This document shows positions 1 to 12,381 of a DNA stretch of 64,000 nt, one piece after another. The stretch lies in assembly GCF_041146795.1 (NCBI RefSeq), contig NC_135185.1:10535529-10599528 (forward strand), written 5' to 3'. The notes below the pieces were generated by a model, which saw only the letters and a list, made by a program, of their open reading frames with translations, made no database searches and was not told the origin of the DNA. The first letter of the stretch is position 1; each line of letters starts with the position of its first letter. Origin of the DNA: Maylandia zebra. Taxonomy: Eukaryota > Chordata > Actinopteri > Cichliformes > Cichlidae. Both the position numbers and the translations under genes were made by a program.

Positions 1-1685
1 GACACGGTCTCATCCCCCTCGTTAACTCCATGGACGTCCCGGGCATAATGACACGCAGCGTGAACGATGCGGCCGTCGTCTTAGGTGAGAATCCCCCAGG
101 TGACCCTGGACATCAACACGCAGCAGCTCTATGATTAAGAATGTCTGAATAAGAATGTCTGCCGCTCTAAAGGAAACTGCAGCTGTCTCATTTCGCAGCA
201 CATCGGCCAAACGGCACGACTCACCTGGGATTATGTTGTCGTGTCGTGCAGGTATCCTCCAAGGCCTCGACGTCAGAGATTCAACAACAGTTCCCGCCCC
301 TTCATCACTAACAGAGCTTCCTGAAGACTTTGATGTTAAGAACATCTGTGTGGGCATCCCTAAGGTGACACTACAAACTACCTCAGCATTACACGCCAAC
401 ATATTACTTTGCAGGAGTGAATATTGAGGTCAGCACTGAGATGAACCTTAACATGGAAGCTGCTGAGATGATTGCATTGATTGCAAAGGCAGGTAGATGA
501 AAGTCGAGTATGAACAACATGTTGAGCTGTTGTTCTGTCTCTCCTGTGCTGCACGTCAGGAGTATCACGCCCCGGGCCTCTCCGAGGAGACTCTGGCCCA
601 GTGGAGCAGTGTGGCCGACTTGTTTGAGGAAGCTGGAGCGCGGGTGGAGCGAGTGTCGCTCCCCCATACGCAGTACTCCATCGTGTGCTACCACGTCCTG
701 TGCCACGCCGAGGTGGCGTCCAACATGGCCCGGTTTGACGGCCTGGAATACGGTAATGAATCGTGCTGTGGTGTGTGGGTTTGGCACTTCTTATAGCGGA
801 TGTGATGAAGTCTGACTCTGCCAGCAGGCCACCGCAGCCAGATGGACACCTCGACAGAGGTCATGTACGCCTCGAGCAGGCACGAGGGCTTCAACGACGT
901 CGTCAGAGGGAGGATTCTGTCTGGGAACTACTTCCTGCTAAAACGGTGAGACTGAGCCGTCGTGTTTCCGAGCCATGGAGGGATCCTGTGATCCTCTCCA
1001 TCTCTCGATCTTTTTCTAAAGAATAATTGTGTCCTTTTATTTTCCCCCTAGGAACTACCAGCACTACTTTGTGAAGGCTCAGAAAGTTCGCCGGCTCATT
1101 GCGAATGACTTCCAGCGCGTGTTCAGCTCTGGTGTCGATGTACTGCTGACGCCCACCACGCTGACGGATGCGGCTCGTTACCACGACTTCACTCAGGAAG
1201 ATAACCGAACGCGCAGCGCACAGGAAGACGTCTTCACGCAGCCCGCCAACATGGCAGGTAGGCACTGAAGCTGCATGCAGAGGAAGTGTGGGAGGAGCAT
1301 TTAAATATGTTGGGGATAAGCACACCATGCACACCTGTAACTGAGGAGCTTAAGAAGCTGCTTCTCGTTTCCCTCCTGCACATGAAGTGAAATGAAACTG
1401 GTGTTTTTGAGCCGAAGCGGCGTTCTCTGTTCACTCTGTGACTTAGAGCATCCAGCTTCTCTCAACTCTCTCTCTCTCTGCACACCAGGTCTCCCTGCTG
1501 TCTCTGTGCCGACGGCTTTGTCGAGACGGGGCCTTCCCATTGGCCTACAGCTCATAGCTCCCGCTCTCCAAGACCGAAAGCTGCTCAGCGTGGCCCAGTG
1601 GATCGAGCAGAGGGTTGGTTTCCCCTCGATCAGTGACTTTGAGGACTCGGGAATGACGAGACGGGAGCAGACGGGAGCTGCGTGA
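1..1685 (+). CDS. qrsl1: Glutaminyl-tRNA synthase (glutamine-hydrolysing)-like 1, mitochondrial GatA subunit (3' part)
   Basis: This is the amidase subunit of the mitochondrial GatCAB complex, which converts Glu-tRNA(Gln) to Gln-tRNA(Gln). Six exons are visible: 1-84, 252-364, 560-752, 828-945, 1052-1257 and 1489-1685. All have GT-AG borders, and from base 3 the joined frame is 303 codons ending in TGA at 1683-1685. Recognisable blocks, in order, are [88 protein letters not shown] and [12 protein letters not shown], all typical of animal QRSL1. The 5' exons, with the mitochondrial presequence and the catalytic Lys and first Ser of the amidase triad, lie off the left edge. Introns are compact (75-231 bp). 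I see no frameshift or internal stop. The family assignment is confident; the species ortholog is inferred. Confidence 0.95.
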
Positions 1686-1746
1686 GGAGCTTGAAGCTTC
1701 TCCGTTACCTTGACTGTCTGTCACAGCTGACTTTATTTGTCGTGCT

Positions 1747-1752
1747 AATAAA
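1747..1752 (+). terminator. qrsl1 polyadenylation signal AATAAA
   Basis: A canonical AATAAA lies 62 bp after the qrsl1 stop codon, followed by a T-rich stretch at about 1771-1783. It would give a very short 3' UTR. Position and sequence are seen; its use is inferred. Confidence 0.7.
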
Positions 1753-2490
1753 CACATGCATTTGTTCTAAGGTCTTTTTTTTACTCCTCAGCCTTTCAGG
1801 ACATTCTTAGGATCCATAGGGACGCTCAGTTTAAACAGCTTGGATCTCGTATCTGTATGAGTGGCTGCCTAATATAGCCATGTCTGGTATCTCAAGCCCC
1901 TCCCACCTGCTCTTTATATCTTCTATAGCCAATCAGAGGAAAGTTGGCTAACAGCCACACGAGAGTAAAAATAGAGAAGCAATATCTAACTCCTAAGAAA
2001 CAACGGTTGCCCAGCATGTTGCAAGTAGCTTTGGTGACCAAATGGTTACCCAGAGGCTGAGCGAGCAGTGCCATGAGGCTTTGTTCACACAGCGATCGTC
2101 TCCACACAGATGTTGCCCAGTTTGGACCTTCTGCAGTCACTCTGAAGGTTTTCACATCATTTCCATCTAATTTATAAACGGGCAGATTCAAATATACTCA
2201 CAACTCATTTGTGACGAGTCTCTTTGCCAAAGAGCACTCAAGCCAACTGGTCGCTAACTGGTTTCTTCTGGTTTCCTGTTTAACAGCGAGGTTGTAGAAC
2301 CTCTGTGTCACGTTGCAGTCCTGGAGCAACTACATCACGAACCAGGCACAGCCTTCTCCCACGACCCTTTAGTCTGAAGGCAGAGAGACGTGACAAAAGC
2401 CAGAGATTAATCTTAACTAACACATAAACACAGAATGACGAGGAAAAGCTCAATGCATCATGGGAATCCTCCCGCAGCATAACTAAGGGA
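1753..2490. other. Intergenic, no gene seen
   Basis: This is the spacer after qrsl1. Both strands carry only short open frames with no family resemblance, and I see no RNA gene or clear element ends. Confidence 0.5.
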
Positions 2491-2494
2491 GGAT

Positions 2495-2960
2495 TCAGGG
2501 TCACCTGGTCCAGCCCTAACTGTATGCTTCAGCAAAAAGGAAAGTTTGAAGCCTAATCTTAAAAGTAGAGATAGTGTCTGTCTCCTGAATCCAAACTGGA
2601 AGCTGGTTCCACAGAAGAGGGGCCTGAAAACTGAAGGCTCTGCCTCCCATTCTACTTTTAAATACTCTAGGAACAAGTAGGCCTGCAGAGCGAGAGCGAA
2701 GTGCTCTAATAGGGTGATATGGTACTACAAGGTCATTAAGATAAGATGGGGCCTGATTATTTAAGACCTTGTATGTGAGGAGCAGGATTTTGAATTCTGG
2801 ATTTAACAGGAAGCCAATATAGGAGAAATCTGCTCTCTCTTTCTAGTCCCTGTCAGGACTCTTGCTGCAGCATTTTTATGGAGTTTTTTGGGACATCCTG
2901 ATAATAATGATTCATAATAGTTCAGTGTAGCAGTGAGAGAAGTACGTGCAGGCTGTAAGT
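2495..2960. repeat. Dispersed fish repeat, copy 1 (class not assigned)
   Basis: A block that includes AATCCAAACTGGAAGCTGG, CTGCCTCCCATTCTACTTTT and GGCCTGATTATT recurs almost unchanged at 44.9-45.2 kb. The minus strand reads VEWEAEPSVFRPLFCG in both copies, a translation I recognise from many spurious fish protein predictions. This marks an interspersed repeat rather than a gene. I could not identify its termini, a target duplication or its class. Confidence 0.6.
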
Positions 2961-5900
2961 CTATCGCAGTGTCGTCATAATTCTGTGATGCCACAGATCT
3001 CAGACTGCTGTTGTCTCTGTGGCATCAAACAGAGGCTGGTCTTAAAGGGACAGGAGCCAACTACGTCAGTACAAACAGGAAGGAAATTAATAAACAAAGA
3101 TTTCATAATCAGCCTAGTATGCATGCATGTACTGATCAATGCTCTTCGGGCTCTTTGTGCATCACAAATGACTGTCTCAGAATTACTTAGTTTGCACTCA
3201 AATGCTGGAATTAACCCAGAGTGAAATCTGTCCCGTCAGCCACTTAGTGCTGGGAGCTGGCCTCTGTTCACAAACAGGGTCCTGATCTTTAAAGCAGTCT
3301 TTATAAGGCCGGACAGATCTGGGCTCTGACTGCTCTCACAGTGTACGCTGATTATATTAGCAAAGTCGGTTTTATTTCTATAACACTCGTCATTACATGA
3401 AAACTCAATGTGCTTACTGCAGTTCGAGGATCTGTGAGATCAGGGAGGAAGTATTTGAAAGGTAACTTAATTATAAGATCCTTAAAATGTCAAACTGTTC
3501 ATCAAACAAGGTCTGTGATACATGAAAACTTCACTTCAAGTTGCAGTTATGAAACATCAACAATATTTCAGACGGTCACATGTTCTTGGGAACATCGAGA
3601 CGATGCGTCTCCGTTTTCCTTACTTCAGATTAATATTAATTTTTACCTGAATTGTCTCATTTTGTCTTATCTGATCATGTAAGTTAGGAAAACTTCAGCT
3701 TATGCTTTCATTTTTGCGCAAAACCCTTTGAGACGTTCTTTAATGTCATTAGAAGTCAGATATGTGAAGTTTCATAATTTTTGTAAGGAGGTTAAAACGG
3801 ATTCCCAACTGAAATACAAGCTGAGAACGTTTGGAGATTTTTGTCATTTTTGCAGCATTTTGAGCCCTCGTGACTTCATAAACACGAGTACAAATATCCA
3901 CATGAACTTTCAGGAGTGCAAAACACATTTAAGCTCAACGAATCAAGTGTCAGAGTCTAAAGCCTGATCCTTTGTTCATCTTCCTGCTGTGGCTGCCTCT
4001 GACAGCTGGAACAAATAATGGCAGGGTCTGCACCCAGCAACATGTTGATCGTGTTGGAGCTATTTGTTCTTTATTTTTATTATTCTGAAATTTGTAAAAG
4101 TTTGTTGTTAGTTTACTTATATTTTGGGGATTATTTACAAGTTTTATTTGTAGGTCATTATTTGTTTAAATGTTTTGTTTGCTTGGCGTTTACCTTGTTA
4201 AGTCAGTCATTAAGCGCTGTAGGGCCATGTTTTCTATAAATAAAGAGACTGGTATAGGACCAGCATGCACTGGGGGGGTGGGGAGGGGGGGGTGATCTTG
4301 TTATTGCCAAACTGGATGAATAAACCATAAAAACGCAACTTTTAAGTTTGGACAGTGGACTTCTTTTGCCTGCGTACAAAATATGATCTCAGTGCAGCAG
4401 GGGCTTGTTGACTTTTAATTGTGGGATGTTTGGTTTGTCAAACAAAAGAAATTGTCACTACAGATAGTATGAAGGTAAAAATGCGCCATTGTTTCTCACG
4501 TTGTCCCCTGCAGACGTGAGGATTTATTTGACCCCTCCCACCTGCCCGACTCTTTCCATCGCTCCTCATCTGATCCCGGTCTTCATTACAAAGTCGCCCA
4601 CATGAGGAGGACGTGCAAGCGAAGAGCAGAGGAGTGGTTCCTGTTATGCTTGATAATAGCATGCAGGCGCCGGTCTGCAGCTGTCAGACTGAACGCTGAT
4701 GTGTAAAAGGCTTTGAAAGCTTTTTTTCACGCCACACAAACATTGTGTTTTCCTGGACTCGTGTCACATGTCAGGATGTAAACAACAGTCTGCTGCACTC
4801 TTCACAGCTCAGCCTCTGCTGTCACGAGCTGCTCGTTCTTCAGCTGAGAGCTTATTTCTGAATCCAAACATCACCGGGGTGCTTTAGTTTTATTGCTAAC
4901 ATGCTAACATGTCTGTGACCAGGCTGGATCATGAAGTCTCATCTTTTTATTTTCTGATTCGTATAGTTGCCTCCTTTGGTCACTGTTAGAGTCAGAGACA
5001 CTAAATCAGTCTTCCTCAGTAGGAACCACTTCAGACTTCAACTCTGTGCTGGTTTGACCCAGGCTGTGTTTACCTCATCTAACCAGTGGTGATATCACAA
5101 TGGTGACATCCATCTTTGACATACAGTCTGTCAAAGGTTCTTCTTGCCTGTGATTTGTCCATTAGATCTGATTCCACATTCATGTTTCCCTGTGGGTCCA
5201 AAGCTGCAGCTCTGAAGTGCTGGAGATCGATGTCACTCCATCATCGCACCAGTTTCCCAGCAGGACGCTCGCTTCACCCGACAGCTCTGAGGGGGAAGTG
5301 AAACGAAAAGCTGATGTTGTTCTCATGCGAAGGCCGTATCACTGAGAACACTTCCCATTAAGATGTCATCATCTGCTCCAAGACTTCACAGCATAACCTG
5401 AAATGTTTTCCTCTGTTAGTCCAGACTAAAATATCCCAACGTGTGTCGTCTTCATGAGTTTCAGAGACTGCAAGAAATCCTAACGGGTAGCACAGATACT
5501 TTCTGCATTATCAACATCCTTTATTTAATGCAGATTTTCAACATGTTTACAAGAGTACGACTGGAAATGGAAAAATCAAAAACAATCCTCACTTCAGCCA
5601 CTGCAGTGTTAACACACTGTAAACGTGTTATTCACACTGTGACAAACTACAACAGAAACGAGGTGAGTGAGAGGAAAAGCTGACTTTTATGCAGAGTAAG
5701 CAGTGAAGATGTGAACAGAGTGCGTGGGCCTGCGAGGATGAAGCAGCCAGTCTCAAAGTAATGCTGCGCGTTTCCTTTACCGTTTGAAACTGCTGCTGCT
5801 TTCTGCAGGTTTCCTCTTCCTCTGCAAAGATGTTCTGAAACATAACGGCCCCTAACTCCTGCTGTTCACCTGATGCTGGTGGATTTAAATTTTTTTTTAA

Positions 5901-7060
5901 AAAGATGATAAACTTGTCTTGAAGCTCGTGTTTCAGCTGGTATCTGTGTCTGTGTGATGAAGCCCTGCAGTCTATGGATGCAGCCGGGTATCCAAGCTAG
6001 CTGAGGATTCAACTGTCCAAAAACATCCAACACAGCATGAGCCAAACTATCAGTGCTTCAAAATGCAGAGGTTATACACCGACTGGAGATGTCAGGGTAA
6101 CTAGCTCCATCTTTTACATACAGTCTATGGTTTAACCAGTGTTAATGCATCCCAACTCGCTGTCACTCAGCTGGTGTGTGCATACTGGGTTGAGCCCTGA
6201 GTTCTGTTATTTACCTGAAGGAGTCCTTAAAGCAAATGTGTGATGCACACATTAAGGTTTTGTGATTGTGTGAAAGAGAGGAAATGAAATGAGGATGTGT
6301 GAGAGGATGCATTTGCATGCATTAATGCTTAAACCTCTGGGAATCTGAGATCACTGTAGTAAGTCCCTGTAGTACAACAGGAATACTACAAACAACAAAT
6401 GTTTCATCTCGAGCGGTGAAATCAATTAAAATCATACATGCTGGTTTCTGTTGTCTTTGTACCTTATCTTCCATTTTTCTACAGGATGTGGTGATGGGCT
6501 CAAATGAGCCTCCTTGTCATGGTGCTGCATGCCCAGTTGTTTCCAAGAGTACAGTATGTTTTTAATGATATGGTTCTACACATCATAAAATTATTAAAAT
6601 CATCGTTCTGCCTCTGCTGAAGTGTGACGGAGGCGCCGTTTCTGTTCCTCAGTTTGAAGGAATCTGCATGCTCTTAACTAATGAGGCATGAGCTTAAAAC
6701 CGCACATAACAGTCAATACGATCCTTTAAGGTGATAAACATTACACCGAGCCTAGCTTCCTTTGTGCTGTTGCTTTGCACTGTTGCACTGAGCAAATGGG
6801 GTTAAAATATGCTGAAGACGACTGAAAACGTCAATGAACATGCAAGACCAGAGCTCTGCTCTCTGCATTTAACCCTCCTCAGGTACAACGAGCGGAGGGC
6901 GGCTCCACAGAAGAACAAAGACTATATAAAAGACAAGAAAACATCATCACCCACTGGTTTCTGGGTTTTCATTTTAAACCTCCAACAACTGTGACCACGT
7001 TTGGATGGAGCGCTAAGTTATCTTTACTCCGAAACTGGAGTATAGTTAAGCAAACAGCAT
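2961..7060. other. Intergenic, no gene supported
   Basis: About 4.1 kb of AT-rich spacer. Open frames up to about 90 codons exist on both strands, but none shows a family motif, a splice-framed extension or biased composition. A T-rich tract with short frames (4020-4240) and a G-run at 4270-4293 are the only compositional features I noted. Confidence 0.5.
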
Positions 7061-7062
7061 GC

Positions 7063-7148
<86 letters not shown>
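7063..7148. repeat. (TAA)n / (ATT)n microsatellite
   Basis: AAT/ATA triplets run to about 7100, pass through four ATTATC units, then become ATT triplets. The two halves are nearly complementary, so the tract could fold back on itself. Confidence 0.9.
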
Positions 7149-7500
7149 GACACCTCATAAAAAAGCTTCCAACAGCACAAACAGTCCAGAGGTCCACTTC
7201 AGGTCAAGCCTAGCAGACAGCTAGCAACTACAGCTGCCTGTGTCACCAACCACCATCAGACAAAGAAGCCACGCCCCCAATAATGCAAACTTTAAGCTTC
7301 AATATAATTTAAAAAAGGTGAGTTATGAGTCATTCTCCACCTATACAGTTGTTATGAAGGGGGAATTTTTATAGAGACCAAAACCTGGTTTTATAGCAAG
7401 ATTTCAATCGATTGTGGGGAAATAAAGTTAATCAGAGAGATCCAAGGGAAAAAAACAACTAAGAAAAACAGGATTTACCAACCAGACACTGACAGAGTAC

Positions 7501-7840
7501 AGATACTTTTAATGCACCGCCATCAGGTCAAGAGCAGGATGTAAGTCAGGGGAAGAGGAAACCAGCACGAGTCTCAAACATACACACAGTATTATTTCAC
7601 TGAAGGTTACGTCATCCTCACAGTCACACACACACTCACGTCTTCATCACTTAGCATGCACGGATGTCATCTTCTTCTCACTCAGCCTGTTTGTGTTGTC
7701 ATTTGGCACTTTATCCACCGCAGCCAAGTGTGAAGAGCATGTGTACAGTATCGGCACAGACACGAATGTGGAATTAGATTTATGAGATAAAACTGGTTCA
7801 GAGTGCACGAAGCATGAAATAAGCAGGGCCTTCAAAACTC
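7501..7840. repeat. CD24-array flank duplicon, copy A
   Basis: This segment contains CACGAGTCTCAAACATACAC, GTTACGTCATCCTCACAG, TCTTCATCACTTAGCATGCA and GAGCATGTGTACAGTATCGG. The same landmarks return in the same order at 8726-8940 and, more diverged, at 19622-19830. It lies on the 3' side of CD24-like copy 1, while the 19.6-kb copy lies on the 3' side of copy 3. It therefore looks like flanking DNA that was duplicated with the genes. No reading frame is conserved between copies, so it is probably non-coding. Confidence 0.7.
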
Positions 7841-8725
7841 ACTCGTTTTGTTACATTCAGCTGCTTATTAACACAAACGTCAAAACAGCCAATCACATGG
7901 CAGCATTCAGGCAAGGGGATATGGCAAAGAAGCCTTGCTGAAGGTCAAACAGAGCATCAGAATGAGGAACAAAGGGATCTGCTGGGATGTTTAGGCACCA
8001 CGACCTCTGAAGTTCACAGAGTGAGACACTGCATGAGCAGCAGTTCTCCGTTGATGCCAGAGGTCAGAGGTCAGAATGACAGACTACTCTGAGTTGACAG
8101 GAAGGCAACAAGCTCAAATATCTACTCGGTATAACCACGGCCACAACAGGTGGAACCTTGGAGCAGATGGGTTGCAGCAGCAGAAGACCACACCAGGTGC
8201 TCCTCCTGTCGGCTAAGACCAGGAGCCCGAGGCAGATGGTTTAAAAGAGAAGTGAAAGAAGCCATCACCCAAAACTTGTCTGATTGGGACACACACCCGT
8301 TTTCACACCTTGGCTTTGTGATTAAGTAGAAGATCAACGGGGGTCCAAATCTGGGACTCTTCACTATTTGACCCAGGAACTGAAGAAGTCCAGATGATTT
8401 TCTCTCCAAGCTCTTTAGACCCTGCTCCGTAACCTGACCGCTCAGCAGAAATGTGTCTACGTCTTAGAGACGGTCCCCAGATCATCCAGAAACACAAGCT
8501 GCTGCACCTGAAGAAAGTGGCTTTATGGAGGAAAGATCCTGACCTGAAGTGAGCTGCACGTCACGTGATCGGACGCGAATGCAAATCCAGTGAAGCGAAC
8601 CTCCTATTGAATAAAAGAAGTCATATAGAAACTGAAAAAAGCATAGAAAAAATAACATTTAAAAAATAAAAACCCCAAAACAGACAATTACAGATACATC
8701 CTGCTCGTGTGCACGTTATAAATAA
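7841..8725. other. Spacer between duplicon copies, no gene seen
   Basis: There are short unconserved frames only (for example a 95-codon minus frame at 8122-8409). No motif, element end or RNA gene was recognised. Confidence 0.4.
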
Positions 8726-9320
8726 GTGAGGGGAAGAGGAGACCAGCACGAGTCTCAAACATACACAGTATTATTTCACTGGAGGTTACGTCATCCTCAC
8801 AGGCACACACACACTCATCTCTTCATCACTTAGCATGCACGGATGTCATCCTCTCACTCAGCCTGTTTGTGTGTCGTTCGGCACTTTACTCACCTCAGCC
8901 AAGTGTGAAGAGCATGTGTACAGTATCGGCACTGCATACACTAAACTGAGGATTGGTTTCCATTTCCAGTCCGGCCCGCATTCAAAAAGGTCGCTGTGTC
9001 TGTGCACATGTTATTTTTTGGAAGTCACTGAGAGTCTCAAAGCATGATGAGATACTTGAGTCTGCACTTACAGAGCAAACCACTGCACTCTTCAGCCTTC
9101 ACATGAGAACAACAGCAGCTTTTCCGAGCTCAGAGCTTCCAGGTGAAACCACAGCTATGGTGGAGGGACCTCCGTATCCAGCACGTCAGAGCTGTTATTG
9201 ATGAGCAGCAGAGTCTGAGCTCGTGTTTTAGACCCAGACATGAATGTGGGATTAGATCTAACAGATACAATTGGTTCCGAGTGCACGAAACATGAAGCAA
9301 CCAAGGCCTTCAAAGCCCAT
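8726..9320. repeat. CD24-array flank duplicon, copy B (interrupted)
   Basis: Bases 8726-8940 match copy A closely, including the CACGAGTCTCAAACATACAC landmark and GAGCATGTGTACAGTATCGG. The continuation of copy A (GAATGTGG.ATTAGAT, then GAGTGCACGAA.CATGAA) resumes only at about 9236-9320. About 295 bp (8941-9235) therefore separate the halves. Part of that insert, around GAGCTGTTATTGATGAGCAG, is shared with about 19.95 kb, so copy A may have a deletion rather than copy B an insertion. Confidence 0.6.
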
Positions 9321-9600
9321 TCAGCCGCCCATCCTCACACAGGGGCGTCCTTTGAAGGCGGCAGGTGGAGGAGGAAGGGCATCAGTTCTTCACTCAGTCT
9401 CGGTCAATTACTTCTATTTGTCTTGACCTCACAGCCCTTTGTGTTCACAACATTGAGTCAGAGGGGTGATGTGGTTTCTGCTCGTCAACGGAAGGGAGAA
9501 TTTTTCACGTGTTTCAGATTTTTTTCAAACTTGTTTTCCCATCAAAGCAAACGAAAGTAGTTTATTTTTCATCTTATTTTCAATGGTGGAGGTTTTCTTC

Positions 9601-9654
9601 AACCAGCCCGTCTTCAAAAAGTAGTGACGTCACTACTTTGAAGACGGGCTGGTT
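9601..9654. repeat. Long palindrome with a central CRE (TGACGTCA)
   Basis: The arms AACCAGCCCGTCTTCAAA and its reverse complement flank the self-complementary core GTAGTGACGTCACTAC. The 28-base left arm matches the 26-base right arm except for two extra A bases. The exact centre is TGACGTCA at 9625-9632, a perfect cAMP-response element. An ATT microsatellite begins 15 bp later. This is unrelated to any gene model here. Confidence 0.85.
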
Positions 9655-9664
9655 TGTCTTTTTA

Positions 9665-9668
<4 letters not shown>

Positions 9669-9710
<42 letters not shown>
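9669..9710. repeat. (ATT)n microsatellite
   Basis: Uninterrupted ATT triplets followed by a T-run, directly after the CRE palindrome. Confidence 0.9.
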
Positions 9711-9712
<2 letters not shown>

Positions 9713-10406
9713 TTTTTTTTAAGACAAATGGGGGAAACGGGAAGTTATCATCTAACAGTATCCAGTGATCCGGCTGCATCCATGGACCGTATGGAAGAGC
9801 GCACAGAGCTGGAGCTCAGCCTGCTGGGACGGTCTGTTGGCACGGAGCTCTCACAGCAGCCAGATTATGTCAGATACAGTAAGTAAACGCGCTCCAGCAG
9901 CACAATCACGGCCCACGGGTTCCATTCAGCCGCTTGGATCAGCCAATTAAAAAAGAAAAAGAAACGTAAGCATGTGTGACGGTGCATGCAGAAGTAGCGC
10001 AAAGAAATCCATGAAATTACAGCACAGAGGATTTAAAGACGTGGGGGGGGGTTGTTTCCCCACTTTATCTATTTATTCTTTTTAAATAAAAACATCCATG
10101 AATTGTAGCTTTTAAGGCAACGTCCGTTACAAGCTGATAACGTGCATGCAGAACTTCCGACAGAAACTCCGTTTAATGCTCATGTTTAACCTGTAAAAAC
10201 AGGATTACACGTTTACCTTCACCTGGAACCAAATTTAGAGTCTGATACACCCCCGCACCTGATCCAGATGTGATGCTCTTGGCTCACGTTTGAGGCTTCT
10301 GCACATTTTTCCTCTTATACGTCATGAAATCCAGGAAATTACACAAAAACAAACAAAACCCCACCACAAATAAAACACTGGACTATATATTTTTTACAAT
10401 TTAAAG

Positions 10407-10412
10407 TTTAAT
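10407..10412 (-). terminator. Candidate polyA signal ATTAAA of CD24-like copy 1
   Basis: On the minus strand ATTAAA lies 372 bp after the copy-1 stop. Copies 2 and 3 have AATAAA at comparable places, in similar T-rich surroundings. An AATAAA at 10725-10730 (minus) is a closer alternative. Confidence 0.4.
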
Positions 10413-10783
10413 TTCACAGCATTCACATGTCAAACATCAGATTTGCATCATTCTGAAAGTACAGAACTCATTTACATACAGTCGTTGTCAGACACATGAA
10501 TACACATGTTTTCCACAGGGTTCAATATTTCTGAATTATCATCGAGCATGTTCCGTTACTGGCGGGAGGATTGGTTGCGTTTCAGAGTTGATGAAGAGCA
10601 GGATGCGGAAAGGAGCAGGGCGCGCCCCGGGCCCCGTCGCGCCCCGGGACGCGTCGCGCTCGTTTCGCCCGCTCAACAGTAAATAGTTAAGCTCCCTACT
10701 TTATGTGATTTCCTTTTTCTGCCTTTTATTAAACACTAACGTTGTGTCCCCTGCCGGCTTCCGAATGTCCAGCGCGGATCAGA

Positions 10784-11354
10784 TCATCCGGACCAGCCGT
10801 GCAGGAGAACCGTGGACAGAAGCAGCGGAGCGACGAGCAGCGTGAAGGCGGCGGGACTCCCGCTGGCGCTCGACGGTGCGGCTGTAGTCGAGTTCTGGGT
10901 GTTGGTGCCTCCGGTTCCGCTTTTACCTTGTGCCTCGGCCACCTGCAAAACATGAGATAACCACATGAGTTTAACGAATAGACACTGCACCAGGACACAG
11001 GAGTCACTCTCATCATCACCGCCTTCAGCTCAAATTGAATTATTCACGCACTTCACTCCAGGCTCCCCCCCCCCCCCCCTTCAGGTTTTGAATCAAAGTC
11101 TGTCAGAGAATCTTTCGTCTCCATTTCTGCCAAACACTGAACTAAATTCTGAGCTGAAGCTGCAGACAGCTGCTGCTCTGGCAGTTGTGCATTTAATTAT
11201 GCGCAAACAAGCTGCGTTACGCACGGCAGTTTGCGCCTCTTCTGTGAGGGAAAATGTGTAAAAAGATGCTTTAAACACGGGCTGAACTGACCTGGGAGGT
11301 GAGATTGAGAGCCAGCAGCAGGACTGCGACGAAAACGATGCTTAGCTTCTTCAT
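10784..11354 (-). CDS. cd24: CD24-like GPI-anchored mucin peptide, copy 1
   Basis: Two coding exons read leftward. Exon 1 (11354-11292, 63 nt) encodes a 21-residue signal peptide starting MKKLSIVFVA and ending in a GTCAGT donor. Exon 2 (10942-10784, 159 nt) starts after TTTTGCAG. The product is 73 aa. After VAEAQG the mature part is only about 30 residues of Gly/Ser/Thr (GTGGTNTQNSTTAAPSSAS, one N-glycosylation sequon, NST). A hydrophobic tail follows (LLVAPLLLSTVLL, ending HGWSG), the arrangement of a GPI-attachment signal. The size, the two-exon layout, the signal/mucin/GPI order and the place next to qrsl1 all match CD24, a heavily glycosylated cell-surface adhesion and signalling molecule. 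Sequence identity in such short peptides is low, so orthology rests on architecture and synteny. Confidence 0.8.
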
Positions 11355-11424
11355 GCTGATGTGATGGGAAACTGCTGCGCTCGGTGGAGGAAAGGCAATT
11401 GAAACAGGAGGCGCGCAGTCGCAC

Positions 11425-11432
11425 CTTTTATA
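11425..11432 (-). promoter_or_regulatory. TATA box of CD24-like copy 1
   Basis: TATAAAAG on the minus strand ends 70 bp before the copy-1 ATG, followed by GAGGCGC-like and GGAGGAAAGG motifs. The same TATA with a GGGGGC flank precedes copy 3 at a similar distance, which supports a shared core promoter. Confidence 0.7.
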
Positions 11433-11750
11433 GCCCCCACCCAACCGACACAGAAACCGCCTTCATCATGCTGCTTTCAGGCGCTTTCAGGCGGAGATAG
11501 AGCTGCTCAAGGAGCAGAAGACAGCATAATATAATGCTATATAATGTTTAATTAAAACAGTATTTTAAGCACCCTGGGATCGTCTTTCACACCAAATCCC
11601 CCGAATAACTCAAGACAATTATGCAATGGTTCTCAGTTGTTTTTTGCTTTTCCCCGCCATTATAACTACATGTTTGTTCCGTGTGTTCTTTTGTTTGTTT
11701 GTCAAACAGCTTATTCTGCATTGTGAGCATCATCGTCTGTAGCCTGCTCC

Positions 11751-12381
11751 TGTTAGGTGACGGCTGTGTGCAAACAGGAATAGGACCCAAGGTGCAGACT
11801 CCGGAGACAGACGTGAACTCAAAAAGGCTTTAATGCTGAACGCAACATGACATAACTAGAAAAACTCAAAATAAACTTACACCGGTGGACAGGTAACACA
11901 CACAGCAAAATAAACGGTAGATCGCGACACGGACACAGAGAAACACAGGGCTTAAATACACAGAGGGAGCAATCAGGGAATGAGTAACAGGAGGGAAACA
12001 CAGCTGGGACAAATCAGAACTGACGAGACCAAAGAAGCGTAAACTGAACACACTGAGAAAAGACAGAGACCTTCAAAGTAAAACAGGAAACACATAACAC
12101 AGACTGAACAAAGACACAGCCTCACATGTAGGCACTACAGAGGGAACAGAGACGTGGGACCAGGGCAGACACAAACACTGAGTGGACACGGGGATATAGG
12201 AACTAAGGATACACATAGACGCGAACTAGACAAGGGGATGCAGGTGATAGGGGAGACAGAGCAACTAAAGAAGACAGAGACATAAACCATGAGACAGAAC
12301 TCAAAGAAACCAAAAAACTAGAAAATATAAATAATATCATACACTCAAAAACCCTGGGTCAACGACCCAGGCATCCTAACA
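11751..12381. mobile_element. Probable solo LTR (631 bp, TG...CA, 5-bp target duplication)
   Basis: The element begins TGTTAGG and ends CCTAACA, and both sides carry GCTCC (11746-11750 and 12382-12386). TG...CA ends with a 5-bp duplication are the mark of an LTR insertion, and no coding remnant lies inside. Near the right end is a perfect GGGTC/GACCC dyad. A DNA transposon with similar ends cannot be excluded. Confidence 0.55.

Noticed and set aside
2458-2676. Minus frame VEWEAEPSVFRPLFCG and its twin at 44806-45063
   Set aside because: It occurs in both copies of a dispersed repeat, with stops and frameshifts around it, so it is not treated as a gene.
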